From positions 1 through 34,011 of the IMG/VR virus record IMGVR_UViG_3300048833_000701: a stretch of DNA of 34,011 nt; one strand, written 5' to 3'. The notes under the pieces are model-generated. The model was not told the origin of the DNA and made no database searches. It worked only from the letters and a program-made list of their open reading frames with translations. The position numbers were made by a program, and so were the translations under genes. Origin of the DNA: a virus. How positions within the stretch are numbered: position 1 is the first letter of the stretch; the number at the start of each line of letters is the position of its first letter. Shown piece by piece: positions 15,360 to 22,392 of this stretch.

Positions 15360-16423
15360 GCCCTCGCCCTCAGCTTCGCCAGCGCGGCCAGCGCGTCGGT
15401 CGGCCAGCCCGAACTGTTGCCTTCGAACAGCACGCCGGGGCGCTGCATCGAATTATCATACCAGTGCGCCACATTATGCCGCACAATCCCCGTCGAGCTT
15501 TCGCCCATGCTGATGCAGGGCGTCAGCGCACCGCTGGTGCGGCCGCCGTCCTGGCCCTTGGCGTAGCCGGAACCGCTGTGGAACGTCGCAAGGACGATGT
15601 TGTGCTCGATCAGGCCGTCGTCCACCCCGCCGAAGCAGATGCCCCATTTGGCCGACACCATCACCAGATTGCGCCGGGCGGTGATCCGCTTGTGGCGGAA
15701 CTCCGGGGCCGACTGCTGCGTGGTGAAGAAAATGCCGCCCATGGCTCGCTGACCGAGGTTGATGATCCGGTTGTCGCTCAGTTCGACATTCTCGCAGCCA
15801 CGGGGCAGGCCGTTATTCTGTCCCTGAATGCCGTCAGGGTGCTCACCCTTGTGATAGCGCGGCCAGATGTCCGAAATCTCGTTGCGGCTGATGATGCTGT
15901 CTTTCAGCGCCCCCAGCGTCACCCCCTCTCGCACCTCCCAGATGCGATTTCCGTCCAGCCTCACGCCCTCGCTTTCGGTCGCCGCAAAGCCTCGATAAAG
16001 ATCGGTCATGTCGCAGCCGGTGACGGTCACACGCGCCGAACCGCTCACCCGCACGCCGGTTCCACCATCATCCCAGGCGTCGCGGTTCGCGTTGATCCCG
16101 ATCGCGCGGCAGTCCTCAATCCTGAAGTCCGTACAGGCGTTGATCGCGATGACAGACGACGTGCTGCCCTGCACCGTGAAACCGGACACGGTGATGCCGC
16201 CCCAGCCTTTCCACTCCCAGCCGGGGATGATGGTGTTGCGCCTGGCCGCCACCACGCGGACGGGGTTTTCTGGATCGAACTTGCGAGGGCGACCGATGTT
16301 CAGCACCTTGCCGCCCAGAAGCGCCACCCAATCGACTTCGGCCAGCCGGATAACGTCGCCGGAAACGCACGTCTGGAGCGCGTTCGCCAGTTGCGCCCGA
16401 TCGGATACCTCGAAGATCGCCAT
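15356..16423 (-). CDS. Right-handed parallel beta-helix protein, probable tailspike or receptor-binding protein (355 aa)
   Basis: Repeated short strands with Asn-rich turns (VSGFTVQGSTSSVIAINAC, FRIEDCRAIGINAN, VTGCDMTDLYRG, LDGNRIWEVREG, ISRNEISDIW, LSDNRIINLGQ, ARRNLVMVS, EHNIVLA) spaced about 20-25 residues apart are diagnostic of a right-handed parallel beta helix. Such folds in phages are tailspikes that bind or degrade surface polysaccharide; DGGTG and HPDGIQGQNNG near residues 116 and 200 could be sugar-contact loops. The ATG at 16423 gives a TGATG overlap with the fibre gene and is preferred to an in-frame TTG one codon earlier. Placement between terminase and portal is unusual for a tail gene. 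Confidence 0.82.
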   Translation of the reverse strand: MAIFEVSDRAQLANALQTCVSGDVIRLAEVDWVALLGGKVLNIGRPRKFDPENPVRVVAARRNTIIPGWEWKGWGGITVSGFTVQGSTSSVIAINACTDFRIEDCRAIGINANRDAWDDGGTGVRVSGSARVTVTGCDMTDLYRGFAATESEGVRLDGNRIWEVREGVTLGALKDSIISRNEISDIWPRYHKGEHPDGIQGQNNGLPRGCENVELSDNRIINLGQRAMGGIFFTTQQSAPEFRHKRITARRNLVMVSAKWGICFGGVDDGLIEHNIVLATFHSGSGYAKGQDGGRTSGALTPCISMGESSTGIVRHNVAHWYDNSMQRPGVLFEGNSSGWPTDALAALAKLRARA

Positions 16424-18807
16424 CAACTCGCCACCACATAGTCGTTGCCGGATGAATGGAAGTAGGGCTGCACCGGCGGGTTCATCGCCTCGCCGCTGAA
16501 CACGCCCCGGATGGCGGCCGCGTTCGCCGCCAGATTGTCGCGGATCGCCGTCAGCCCGGTATAGACGTTGACGTTCCGGCCATAGGGCTCTCGTCCCCAG
16601 GCGGCGCGCACATAGGTTGCCCCCGGCGCGCTGGCGAAGCCGAACACCACCGTCGAACCCGAAACCGTCGCGCTTGTCGGGAAGATGGGGCTGGCGAACG
16701 CCGCATCGCTGGCGAAATCCAGCCCGCAGCGGAAGTCGCTGGCATAGGACGTGCCGGTGATCTCCAGCGCGCTGGCTCCGTTCAGGTCGAACGTCACCGC
16801 GATGTTCGATCCAGAGCGCGATGCCGAAACCATCTTCGGCCCCGTCCGGTCGGCAGCCGCCACGCCCAGCATCCTGGCGATCCCCCAGCCGTGACGCCGG
16901 AACTTCTCGATATTGCCAGCCCCGGTCAGGTGATACTGGTCGCCGCTGTTATGCTGGCAATCCAGCGGGTTGTTCCCGATGAAGAAGCGCGTCGGATAGG
17001 TCTGCGTCAGCTCCCACTGTTTTCGGCGGATCGCCTGCGCCTGCTCGTCGGTGACGTTCCACACCGCGCCCAGGTAGGAAAGCGAACAGGGCACCGCCGA
17101 ACCGGACAGCGCGTCGATCGCGTCCATCATGGCGATCAGCTGCGCCTGATAGTCCGCCGTCGCCTCCACCCCGCCCGAAGGGTAGAACCCCCCCGTCGAG
17201 CTGCTGGCGATCTCATATTCGCCCGAGCTGTCGGCCACATAGCTCAGGCGCCCTCCGACGTGGCGGAGCGTGTCGACGATCCCGTCCCACATCCCGGCCG
17301 TACCGCCGGGGTTGCGGGCTTTCACCACCGTGTTGCCGATAGCGGACATGGCGATGGCGTGCGGCCCGCTCAGGCCCGCCGTCTGCATCGCGCTGATGGC
17401 CGCCGCCGCCGCGCCGCCGCCAGTCGAAACCTGCCGCTGCACCCGGCTCATCGCCACCGAGCTGACCGAATAGCCCTCCGCCTTGAAGCAGTCGCCAGTC
17501 ACGGCATCGGAGCCGCCAGAGGCCATTTCCAGGCCCTGCGCGTTCAGGCTCTGCCCGGTCCACGCGCCCACGGTTCCGGCGCGGAACGTCGGGGTCATGC
17601 CGATGGACTGGCCGCCGCCGTCGATGTCCTTCCGACGCACCACGAGATAGGCGCCGCCTGCCGGGATCGTCAGCGCGGCCGTCTCCGCCCGCCAGGTCGG
17701 CCCGGCGCTAGTCAGGTTCGTCAGCGGCTGATCGTTATGGCCGCTGATGATCGCCCCCGTGGCGGCGTCCACCGCGTCATAGTAGATCGTCGCCGGAACC
17801 CCGCCGGCGCATTCGCCATACAGCACCACTACGGAAGCGCTGCCGGCGGCCGTCGTCGTCGCCCGCACGCGGGCCGGGGCCTCCACGATTAGGCCGCCGT
17901 CCACGTCCGGGTTCGAAACGATGATCGCGTCTAGGCCGTCCACGGGCGCGCAGCCGCGAATGGCCGTTTTTCCGGTCACCGGGATCACCAGGCCCGTTTT
18001 CTGTGCCTGCGGGCGGCCGTTCAGCAGAAGCGTGGCAACATTCGTGCCGCTGCCCTGCTCGTGCTTCATCGTCAGCACATCACCGACGCGTAGGCTGACA
18101 TTCGAAACCGAAATCGTCGAGCCGACAACCGATCCGGCCTGCGTCTCACGGAAGCCGATCGTCGTCGGGCTGTCCCCAGGCGACGAGCCGGAAACGATCA
18201 GGATGCCGTCGCTCGCGGTCGCCGGGTAGGGCTGGTGGCTGGTGATGAGGCAGGGCCTGCCGCTGCCGGAACTCACTGCCATGCGATCGCGCAGCTTGAA
18301 GCTCGCCCAACGGCGTGGGTTTGCGCTGACCGTGCCGGACTGGAAGCCGGCATGCACCTCGCCCACGGCCGTCGTCGTCACAGCCGAACCGGCCAGGATG
18401 CCGCTCGTCGCGATCGAAATCCGCGTGTTGTCGACGCGGCCGTTCGTGTTCATGTCCTCCCAGACGACACCGCCGCTCTCCAGCGGACGGCCCGCGAAAC
18501 TCGCGGCCGCCGTCACCCCGATGAAGGTATCCACGAACGGCGCCGGATAGCTCGTCGGCGTTGGCGTCGGCGTCGGCGTCGGCGTTGGGGTCGGCGTCGG
18601 CGTGGGCGTCACCGCTGAAGGCGGCCAGTCATGGCTGTGGATGTGCTTTCGCACTTTCCGCAGCAGGCCAACCGCCTGCAGGCGGGTCATCTTGGTGAAA
18701 TCGAAGTTCACCTCCACGGCATTTCCGCCGGCGATGGCGCTGCCTTCCTCCACGGCGATGGTGGCGGCGCTGGCGCCAAGCAGCAGTCGGTAACGCATCG
18801 CGGCCAT
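16423..18807 (-). CDS. Tail fibre with (TP)9 linker and SASA/SGNH-like esterase domain (794 aa)
   Basis: Residues 1-65 form a module also encoded alone at 10551-10751, probably a virion anchor. Residues 67-84 are nine Thr-Pro repeats, a stiff linker. Residues about 90-305 are beta-rich, possibly lectin-like. Residues about 413-645 look like a sialate-O-acetylesterase-type SGNH hydrolase: WTGQSLN (candidate nucleophile Ser420) and DQYHLTGAG (candidate Asp623/His626). The last 130 residues look like a beta sandwich. I infer deacetylation of host surface polysaccharide during adsorption. An alternative is a non-catalytic adhesin of the same fold. Start and stop overlap both neighbours as TGATG. 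Confidence 0.85.
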   Translation of the reverse strand: MAAMRYRLLLGASAATIAVEEGSAIAGGNAVEVNFDFTKMTRLQAVGLLRKVRKHIHSHDWPPSAVTPTPTPTPTPTPTPTPTPTSYPAPFVDTFIGVTAAASFAGRPLESGGVVWEDMNTNGRVDNTRISIATSGILAGSAVTTTAVGEVHAGFQSGTVSANPRRWASFKLRDRMAVSSGSGRPCLITSHQPYPATASDGILIVSGSSPGDSPTTIGFRETQAGSVVGSTISVSNVSLRVGDVLTMKHEQGSGTNVATLLLNGRPQAQKTGLVIPVTGKTAIRGCAPVDGLDAIIVSNPDVDGGLIVEAPARVRATTTAAGSASVVVLYGECAGGVPATIYYDAVDAATGAIISGHNDQPLTNLTSAGPTWRAETAALTIPAGGAYLVVRRKDIDGGGQSIGMTPTFRAGTVGAWTGQSLNAQGLEMASGGSDAVTGDCFKAEGYSVSSVAMSRVQRQVSTGGGAAAAAISAMQTAGLSGPHAIAMSAIGNTVVKARNPGGTAGMWDGIVDTLRHVGGRLSYVADSSGEYEIASSSTGGFYPSGGVEATADYQAQLIAMMDAIDALSGSAVPCSLSYLGAVWNVTDEQAQAIRRKQWELTQTYPTRFFIGNNPLDCQHNSGDQYHLTGAGNIEKFRRHGWGIARMLGVAAADRTGPKMVSASRSGSNIAVTFDLNGASALEITGTSYASDFRCGLDFASDAAFASPIFPTSATVSGSTVVFGFASAPGATYVRAAWGREPYGRNVNVYTGLTAIRDNLAANAAAIRGVFSGEAMNPPVQPYFHSSGNDYVVAS
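18556..18609 (-). repeat. Nine-copy hexamer tandem repeat coding for Thr-Pro
   Basis: Nine 6-bp units of the GGCGTC type (variants GGCGTT, GGGGTC, GGGCGT) encode nine consecutive Thr-Pro pairs in the tail fibre linker. Because the unit is 6 bases, slippage changes linker length without a frameshift. Confidence 0.85.
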
Positions 18808-19121
18808 CAGAATATCACTCCACCGGCGGGCAGGAACAGGGCATGGCCGCCGCCCACCATCACCGGCGTCACCAGCTCGCAGCGGCCGGCAACCTCCCCG
18901 TCGATCAGCAGAAACACGGCCGTCACCTGTTCCGGCTCGACCGATCCGGCGATCTCGACCGGCGCCATGATTTTCATCTTTCCAGGCGAAAGCGCGGCGA
19001 TCAGCGCGCCTTCCGGCACTTGAACCGGAACAATCACTGCCGATGGCTCGTCTGTTCCCAGCGTCAATGCCGCCCCTGTCGGGCGCACCTTCTCCGATTT
19101 CGCTTTCGCATTCTTCGCCAT
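18807..19121 (-). CDS. Small structural-region protein (104 aa), unknown
   Basis: The start is the ATG at 19121 (MAKNAKAKSEK), two bases after the stop of the preceding 61-aa gene; longer in-frame starts would run through that gene. The N-terminus is Lys-rich, followed by beta-rich sequence with VQVPEGALIAALSPGKMKI, a VFLLIDGEVAGRCELV hairpin and a hydrophobic end (GGGHALFLPAGGVIF). No family is recognised. Coupling to the tail fibre by TGATG suggests a fibre-related or tail accessory role, such as assembly chaperone or adaptor, but that is a guess. Confidence 0.7.
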   Translation of the reverse strand: MAKNAKAKSEKVRPTGAALTLGTDEPSAVIVPVQVPEGALIAALSPGKMKIMAPVEIAGSVEPEQVTAVFLLIDGEVAGRCELVTPVMVGGGHALFLPAGGVIF

Positions 19122-19123
19122 CG

Positions 19124-19309
19124 TCACTCTCCAGTCAGCTGCTTGGGCGGCGCGGTCTGCGCCTCCGCCCCGGTTGATCCCAGAAGCTCGTTCGCGCCCG
19201 ATCCGCGCCGCAGCCGCAGCCGCCGCAGCTCGCCGGCCTGCGTCTCCACCGCGTCCATTGTCGGCGTCGGCTGCACTTTCACCTTCGGTGTGGAAAACAG
19301 GGCCGCCAT
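19124..19309 (-). CDS. Small podoviral protein (61 aa), unknown
   Basis: The N-terminal MAALFSTPKVKVQ and the downstream LRRLRLRRGSGANELLGSTG resemble short proteins that commonly sit between terminase and portal genes in related phages. The protein is basic and proline-rich in its first 20 residues, then helical. It shares a one-base TGATG join with the terminase stop and is separated from the next gene by 2 bases. Function unknown. Gene order and spacing make it convincing as a real gene. Confidence 0.75.
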   Translation of the reverse strand: MAALFSTPKVKVQPTPTMDAVETQAGELRRLRLRRGSGANELLGSTGAEAQTAPPKQLTGE

Positions 19310-20778
19310 CAGGCTGCGTCCCCGAACATCGAATAGTCGCTGTCCACCGCAATCTCCCCTCGCCGCACAGAAAGCCCCTTCACGGCGGCAAGCCCGCCCG
19401 GCCCGCCCAGGGCGAGATATTCCAGGGCCTCGGCAATGTGGCTCCAGGGGTTCTTGTTGGGCCTGTCGTCATAGCGGCCGGTGGCGCCGTGCAGCTTGAT
19501 CCGCCGATAATGATACCCGCTGTTCAACGCCTTCCGCAGATGCTTGCAGCGCGGGTCCAGCAGGAATGCCGGGGTGCCTTCCACCATGCGCGCCAGCGGG
19601 GTGCGCATGGCTTCCTGCCGCATCGCCGGGCTGTTTGTGGGGGCCGGGCGAAGCCGGAACTTCGTGACCTGCTGCACGGTAGCCAGCCAGTCCCTGTCCG
19701 TGCCCGTGGCATCGCCACCAAACGCGGCAGAGGGGTCAACCCAGCCGAAAACGTCATGATCGCGGAACCGGGCGCTCACCACGTCCAGGATCAATTGCCC
19801 GAACCGCTTAGGCCCGGTGCCCGGCCCCGTCACGATCTCGTCCAGCACGCGGAACTGCCCGTTCGGCAGGAACTGGCCGAACGCGGCGGCCGGCGTGCCC
19901 CCGGCATCAACGCCAATGCCGATAGGCAACCCGCGTACAGGATCCAGCGCAACCGGGCTCACATGCACCGCGTCGCGAAATTCCGGGTAAACCGGCTTGC
20001 CGTCCCGGCTATAGCCCCACTGGTTGTGGATCAGCCGGCGCGCGCGCCAGTCTGGCATGGTGCCCAGCATCCGGTCGTAATAATCCGCCGGCAGGTTGCG
20101 GCGGTTTTCAGCCTTCGGGTCCATCCCGCCGGGCTGCACATGGAAGCTGAAGCCTTCCGCCTTCAACTCCGGGTCGGTTTCGGGAATGATCCCGTCCACC
20201 AGCAGCTGATACAGCCAGTGGTCCTGCTCGGGCGCGTTGAAATCCAGCCATCCGCCGCGCCAGGTGGCGCCGCCATCCAGCGCACTGGGGTAGCGGCCCG
20301 TCCGGCTGAACAGGAAGTCGATCGTGCCATAGCCCAGCAGGTCGCATTCGTTGGCGTAGAAGCCGGTCATTTCGTAACCGCGCAGCAGGTTTTCGATGGC
20401 GTCGTCACCCAGGCCCATGAAGTCCACCTGAAGATGGATCGGGCCCTGGCCGTCATCGAACTGCAGCCGGTGCACGGCCGGCGGGCCGCCAACGAAGTCG
20501 CCCGCATCCTTCGGAAAGATCGCGAACCAGCTGGGCAGGATCGTGCGCTGGATATTCACGAAGGTGTCGCGGATCACCAGATGGCGATACCGCCGCACGC
20601 CGTCGCGGGGGCTGGGCTTCTGCAGCCTCGCATGGCGCACGATCTTCACCAGCGCCGCCGTCGTCTTGCCGGAACCCACCGGCCCCATGATCGCGCTGAT
20701 CGGCGCCATGTCGGCCATGAAGTCCGCTGCCACCGGGCCGGGCGGCGCCCACTCCAGGTTGATCGCGCCGCCGCTCAC
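19309..20778 (-). CDS. terL: Terminase large subunit (489 aa)
   Basis: This is the ATPase-nuclease motor that packages DNA. The Walker A motif MGPVGSGKTT lies at residues 31-40 when counted from the GTG at 20778. That start gives the usual N-terminus of this family (INLEWAPPGPVAADF) and overlaps the upstream ORF as GTGA. Then come QKPSPRDGVRRYRHLVIRDT, an adenine/coupling-type region, a FYANECDLL segment in the Walker B position, and the nuclease-domain start IGIGVDAGGTPAA with its first catalytic Asp. An ATG 50 codons further upstream is in frame but adds non-conserved, oddly composed sequence. Confidence 0.93.
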   Translation of the reverse strand: MSGGAINLEWAPPGPVAADFMADMAPISAIMGPVGSGKTTAALVKIVRHARLQKPSPRDGVRRYRHLVIRDTFVNIQRTILPSWFAIFPKDAGDFVGGPPAVHRLQFDDGQGPIHLQVDFMGLGDDAIENLLRGYEMTGFYANECDLLGYGTIDFLFSRTGRYPSALDGGATWRGGWLDFNAPEQDHWLYQLLVDGIIPETDPELKAEGFSFHVQPGGMDPKAENRRNLPADYYDRMLGTMPDWRARRLIHNQWGYSRDGKPVYPEFRDAVHVSPVALDPVRGLPIGIGVDAGGTPAAAFGQFLPNGQFRVLDEIVTGPGTGPKRFGQLILDVVSARFRDHDVFGWVDPSAAFGGDATGTDRDWLATVQQVTKFRLRPAPTNSPAMRQEAMRTPLARMVEGTPAFLLDPRCKHLRKALNSGYHYRRIKLHGATGRYDDRPNKNPWSHIAEALEYLALGGPGGLAAVKGLSVRRGEIAVDSDYSMFGDAA

Positions 20779-21113
20779 GCCCGCACCCCGCGCCCAGTTC
20801 GGTGGATGGCGGCCCGATACCCCAACCCATTCCCCGGCCCGCCTGCCGTTGCTTCTTGGCCCCGCCCCCGAACCCCTTGGGTCGCGGGATTTTGATTTTC
20901 GGTGATTTTGCCAGAAATTTTCGCACACCCTGTCCGAACAGCCATCGGGGGCCGGCGCCGGGCGCTGGGGGGGGTGCCCCCCGGGCGGCGATCCGGGCCG
21001 GGCCGGGCGATGACGGTTAGCCGGCCAAGCTGAATACCAAGTCCAGATTGCCGAACGACTTCAACGCCTTGGCGTCCGCTGTCCAACACGCGCTGTCCAA
21101 CACGCGCCGTCAT
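20775..21113 (-). CDS. Doubtful 112-aa ORF bridging the two terminase genes
   Basis: This frame starts at an ATG overlapping the small-terminase stop (ATGA, 21110-21113) and ends in a TGA overlapping the large-terminase start (GTGA, 20775-20778), exactly the joins used across this operon. Against it, the product is a low-complexity Gly/Arg/Pro sequence with no recognisable fold, its third codon positions are not GC-biased like the neighbours, and no good ribosome site precedes it. A different frame starting at 20926 (MRKFLAKSPKIKIPRPKG) is equally unconvincing. The stretch may instead be non-coding, with a G8-TG-C6 hairpin at 20967-20982. Confidence 0.35.
   Translation of the reverse strand: MTARVGQRVLDSGRQGVEVVRQSGLGIQLGRLTVIARPGPDRRPGGTPPSARRRPPMAVRTGCAKISGKITENQNPATQGVRGRGQEATAGGPGNGLGYRAAIHRTGRGVRA
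21077..21104. repeat. 14-bp perfect tandem duplication beside the small-terminase stop
   Basis: CGCTGTCCAACACG occurs twice head to tail (21077-21090 and 21091-21104), six bases beyond the end of the small terminase gene. The unit is not a multiple of three, which argues against strong coding constraint here. Terminase recognition sites often lie in or near terS, so this is a weak pac/cos-associated candidate. Confidence 0.6.
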
Positions 21114-21658
21114 CTTTCGCTAACCTCTTGATTTCCCACGGCCTGCATGATGGCCAGCGCCACATTCTCGCCGTCGATGGCATCGGGCTCGCGCGGCCCG
21201 CCAGGCGCGGCCTCATGGATCGTCAGCTGGATCACGCGATTGTCCACCTGCACCGCCACCGGCTTCTTGCTCTCGAAGTAGGGCAGCGCCTCGGCTGCCG
21301 CGCTCTTCTGGATCGCCAGCGCCTGAACCTCGTCGCACTTCAGCTCGGCCGCCAGCGCGTGCGTCGGCCGCGATGCCATCTGCACCAGCACCTCCAGCGG
21401 ATGCGCATAGCGCTTCAGCAGATAGCCGATCAGCTCCTCGCTGCGCCGGTTCCGGCTGCCCTTCGGCCGCCCCCGCCGCCGGGCCGCGTCCACCGCCAGG
21501 GCACGCGTCGGCAGCACGTCCAGCGCCAGCGTCAGGGCCTCGCCATCGGCCAGCGGCAGGCGCGACTGCGCAAAGCGCAGGTCATCGCCGGGCAGCAACC
21601 GCCCCGCCTCCCGCGCCGCGTCCGCGATCTCCTGGGCCACCGGCCCCAGCTTGGCCAT
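21110..21658 (-). CDS. Putative terminase small subunit / DNA-binding protein (182 aa)
   Basis: The start is the ATG at 21658 (MAKLGPVAQEIAD) with GGGGTGG just upstream; the in-frame start at 21694 lacks a site. Residues about 60-85 contain RRRGRPKGSRNRRSEELIGYLL, an AT-hook-like basic motif followed by helices (YAHPLEVLVQMA), as seen in proteins encoded directly ahead of podoviral large terminases. It would recognise packaging sites and present DNA to TerL. I do not see a canonical small-terminase helix-turn-helix, so the call rests on position and the basic motif. It heads the late operon, and its 5' flank holds the GC-rich element and repeat cluster. Confidence 0.75.
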   Translation of the reverse strand: MAKLGPVAQEIADAAREAGRLLPGDDLRFAQSRLPLADGEALTLALDVLPTRALAVDAARRRGRPKGSRNRRSEELIGYLLKRYAHPLEVLVQMASRPTHALAAELKCDEVQALAIQKSAAAEALPYFESKKPVAVQVDNRVIQLTIHEAAPGGPREPDAIDGENVALAIMQAVGNQEVSER

Positions 21659-21697
21659 TTCCACCCCTAAACAATTCGGGTTCGAAGGCCGCACGCT

Positions 21698-21737
21698 GCC
21701 CGGCGCATGCCCCCCCCTGTCAACCGGGGGTGCGATG
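21698..21737 (-). promoter_or_regulatory. GC-rich inverted-repeat element, copy 2 (late operon leader)
   Basis: The element contains CGCATG, eight C (21710-21717), TGTCAACC, five G (21726-21730) and TGCGA. It matches the capsid-leader element at 12452-12490 at most positions, including the C8 run, the CAA and the G-run-TGCGA end. On the minus strand TTGACA (21723-21718) looks like a -35 box, but no -10 box stands at the right distance. It may be a phage-specific promoter, a leader hairpin, or both. Confidence 0.5.
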
Positions 21738-21999
21738 TAACTGCAAGTTACACTCGGTTGCAGGGAAAGTTACAAACTTAACTCTATATCTCAATAAGAT
21801 AGATGAATTGTAACTTGTAACCGCATTTCCTCGCGCATGACGCGAGGATGAAGGCGCGGGCTTCCATGGCCATCGGCATGGTCGCCCAATCCCTCACACG
21901 TGCGCGCGCGCGAGGTTGCAAGTTACAACGCCCATAAGGCGCTGAATTCGCATGGCTTTTGGCGTAACTGAATTCGTAACCGCTGCAACCGCCGGTTAC
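21737..21999. repeat. Nine TGTAAC-type repeats around an AT-rich stretch (candidate origin or late control region)
   Basis: GTAAC or its complement GTTAC starts at 21737, 21747, 21769, 21810, 21817, 21922, 21964, 21976 and 21995, in both orientations. Extended, several agree with TGTAACTTGCA; the first two form a perfect palindrome GTAACT-GCA-AGTTAC, and TGCAAGTTAC recurs at 21742 and 21917. Between copies 3 and 4 lies an AT-rich stretch (21774-21809) rare in this GC-rich phage. A perfect 7-bp hairpin lies at 21829-21847. The region separates the leftward late operon from a rightward gene. Iterons plus AT-rich DNA fit a replication origin, but sites for a late-gene activator fit equally well. 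No convincing gene is seen in 21659-22143. Confidence 0.6.
21829..21847. other. Perfect 7-bp hairpin within the repeat region
   Basis: CCTCGCG-CATGA-CGCGAGG. No U-run follows on either strand, so it is not an intrinsic terminator. Its place between repeat groups could make it part of a structured origin or regulatory leader. Confidence 0.5.
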
Positions 22000-22143
22000 A
22001 CCCCCAACCCCTTGGGGCGATCAGCCTTCGCGACGATATCTTGCCCGAGGCAACGGTTCAAGGTGTGGGTGGCAGGGAATGGGCCGGCCATTGCGGATCA
22101 GGGCCGCACAAGCCATTGTCCCGCCCTCGGGTAGGGGGTGGGA

Positions 22144-22392
22144 ATGAACTTGATCCTCGCGCTGGCTGTCATCGCCGCAAGTCTGTTCGCCCGGTCATGG
22201 GTTCCAGGGCTGATCGCGGCCGCGATTGCCGGCGCTTTCGCGGCCTGGGTGACGTGGCGCAACGCAACGGGCCTCGGGCTGGAGCCGAGGGCGGCATATC
22301 TCGCCGGCCGCGTGCTGGCGCCGATCCTGTTCTATCTGCTGCTGCGCGCCGGCCGCGCGGCCTGGCTGCGCTGGCGGCGCCCGGCCGGCTAG
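22144..22392 (+). CDS. Small membrane protein, lone plus-strand gene (82 aa)
   Basis: The ATG at 22144 follows a strongly purine-rich GGGGGTGGGA. The product has about three hydrophobic helices: residues 2-16 (NLILALAVIAASLFA), 20-38 (VPGLIAAAIAGAFAAWVTW) and 57-73 (RVLAPILFYLLLRAG), with a short basic tail. Codons are GC3-rich like the phage genes, supporting a real gene. It is the only plus-strand gene between 1 and 27 kb, and its stop touches the convergent helicase gene stop. No family is recognised. A holin, an envelope-modifying or superinfection-exclusion protein are possible; none is proven. Confidence 0.65.
   Translation: MNLILALAVIAASLFARSWVPGLIAAAIAGAFAAWVTWRNATGLGLEPRAAYLAGRVLAPILFYLLLRAGRAAWLRWRRPAG

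Noticed and set aside
16456-17892. 478-codon plus-strand open frame
   Set aside because: Antisense to the tail fibre; composition is Arg/His-rich with no domain.
18556-18609. Tandem hexamers as a CRISPR-like array
   Set aside because: No spacers; it is an in-frame Thr-Pro coding repeat.
16423-18807. Diversity-generating retroelement target, as in BPP-1
   Set aside because: No reverse transcriptase, template repeat or C-type lectin VR is visible in the window.
19174-20895. 573-codon plus-strand open frame
   Set aside because: Antisense to the large terminase, whose Walker A and nuclease motifs are clear.
20453-20926. Minus ORF starting MRKFLAKSPKIK
   Set aside because: Most of it runs inside the large terminase in another frame; the basic N-terminus alone is not enough support.
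21718-21723. TTGACA on the minus strand as a complete late promoter
   Set aside because: Perfect -35 but no -10 at 16-18 bases; kept only as part of the GC-rich element.
21952-22134. 60-codon plus ORF in the repeat region
   Set aside because: Lacks GC3 bias and ribosome site and overlaps the repeats; the next ORF (22144) is much more gene-like.
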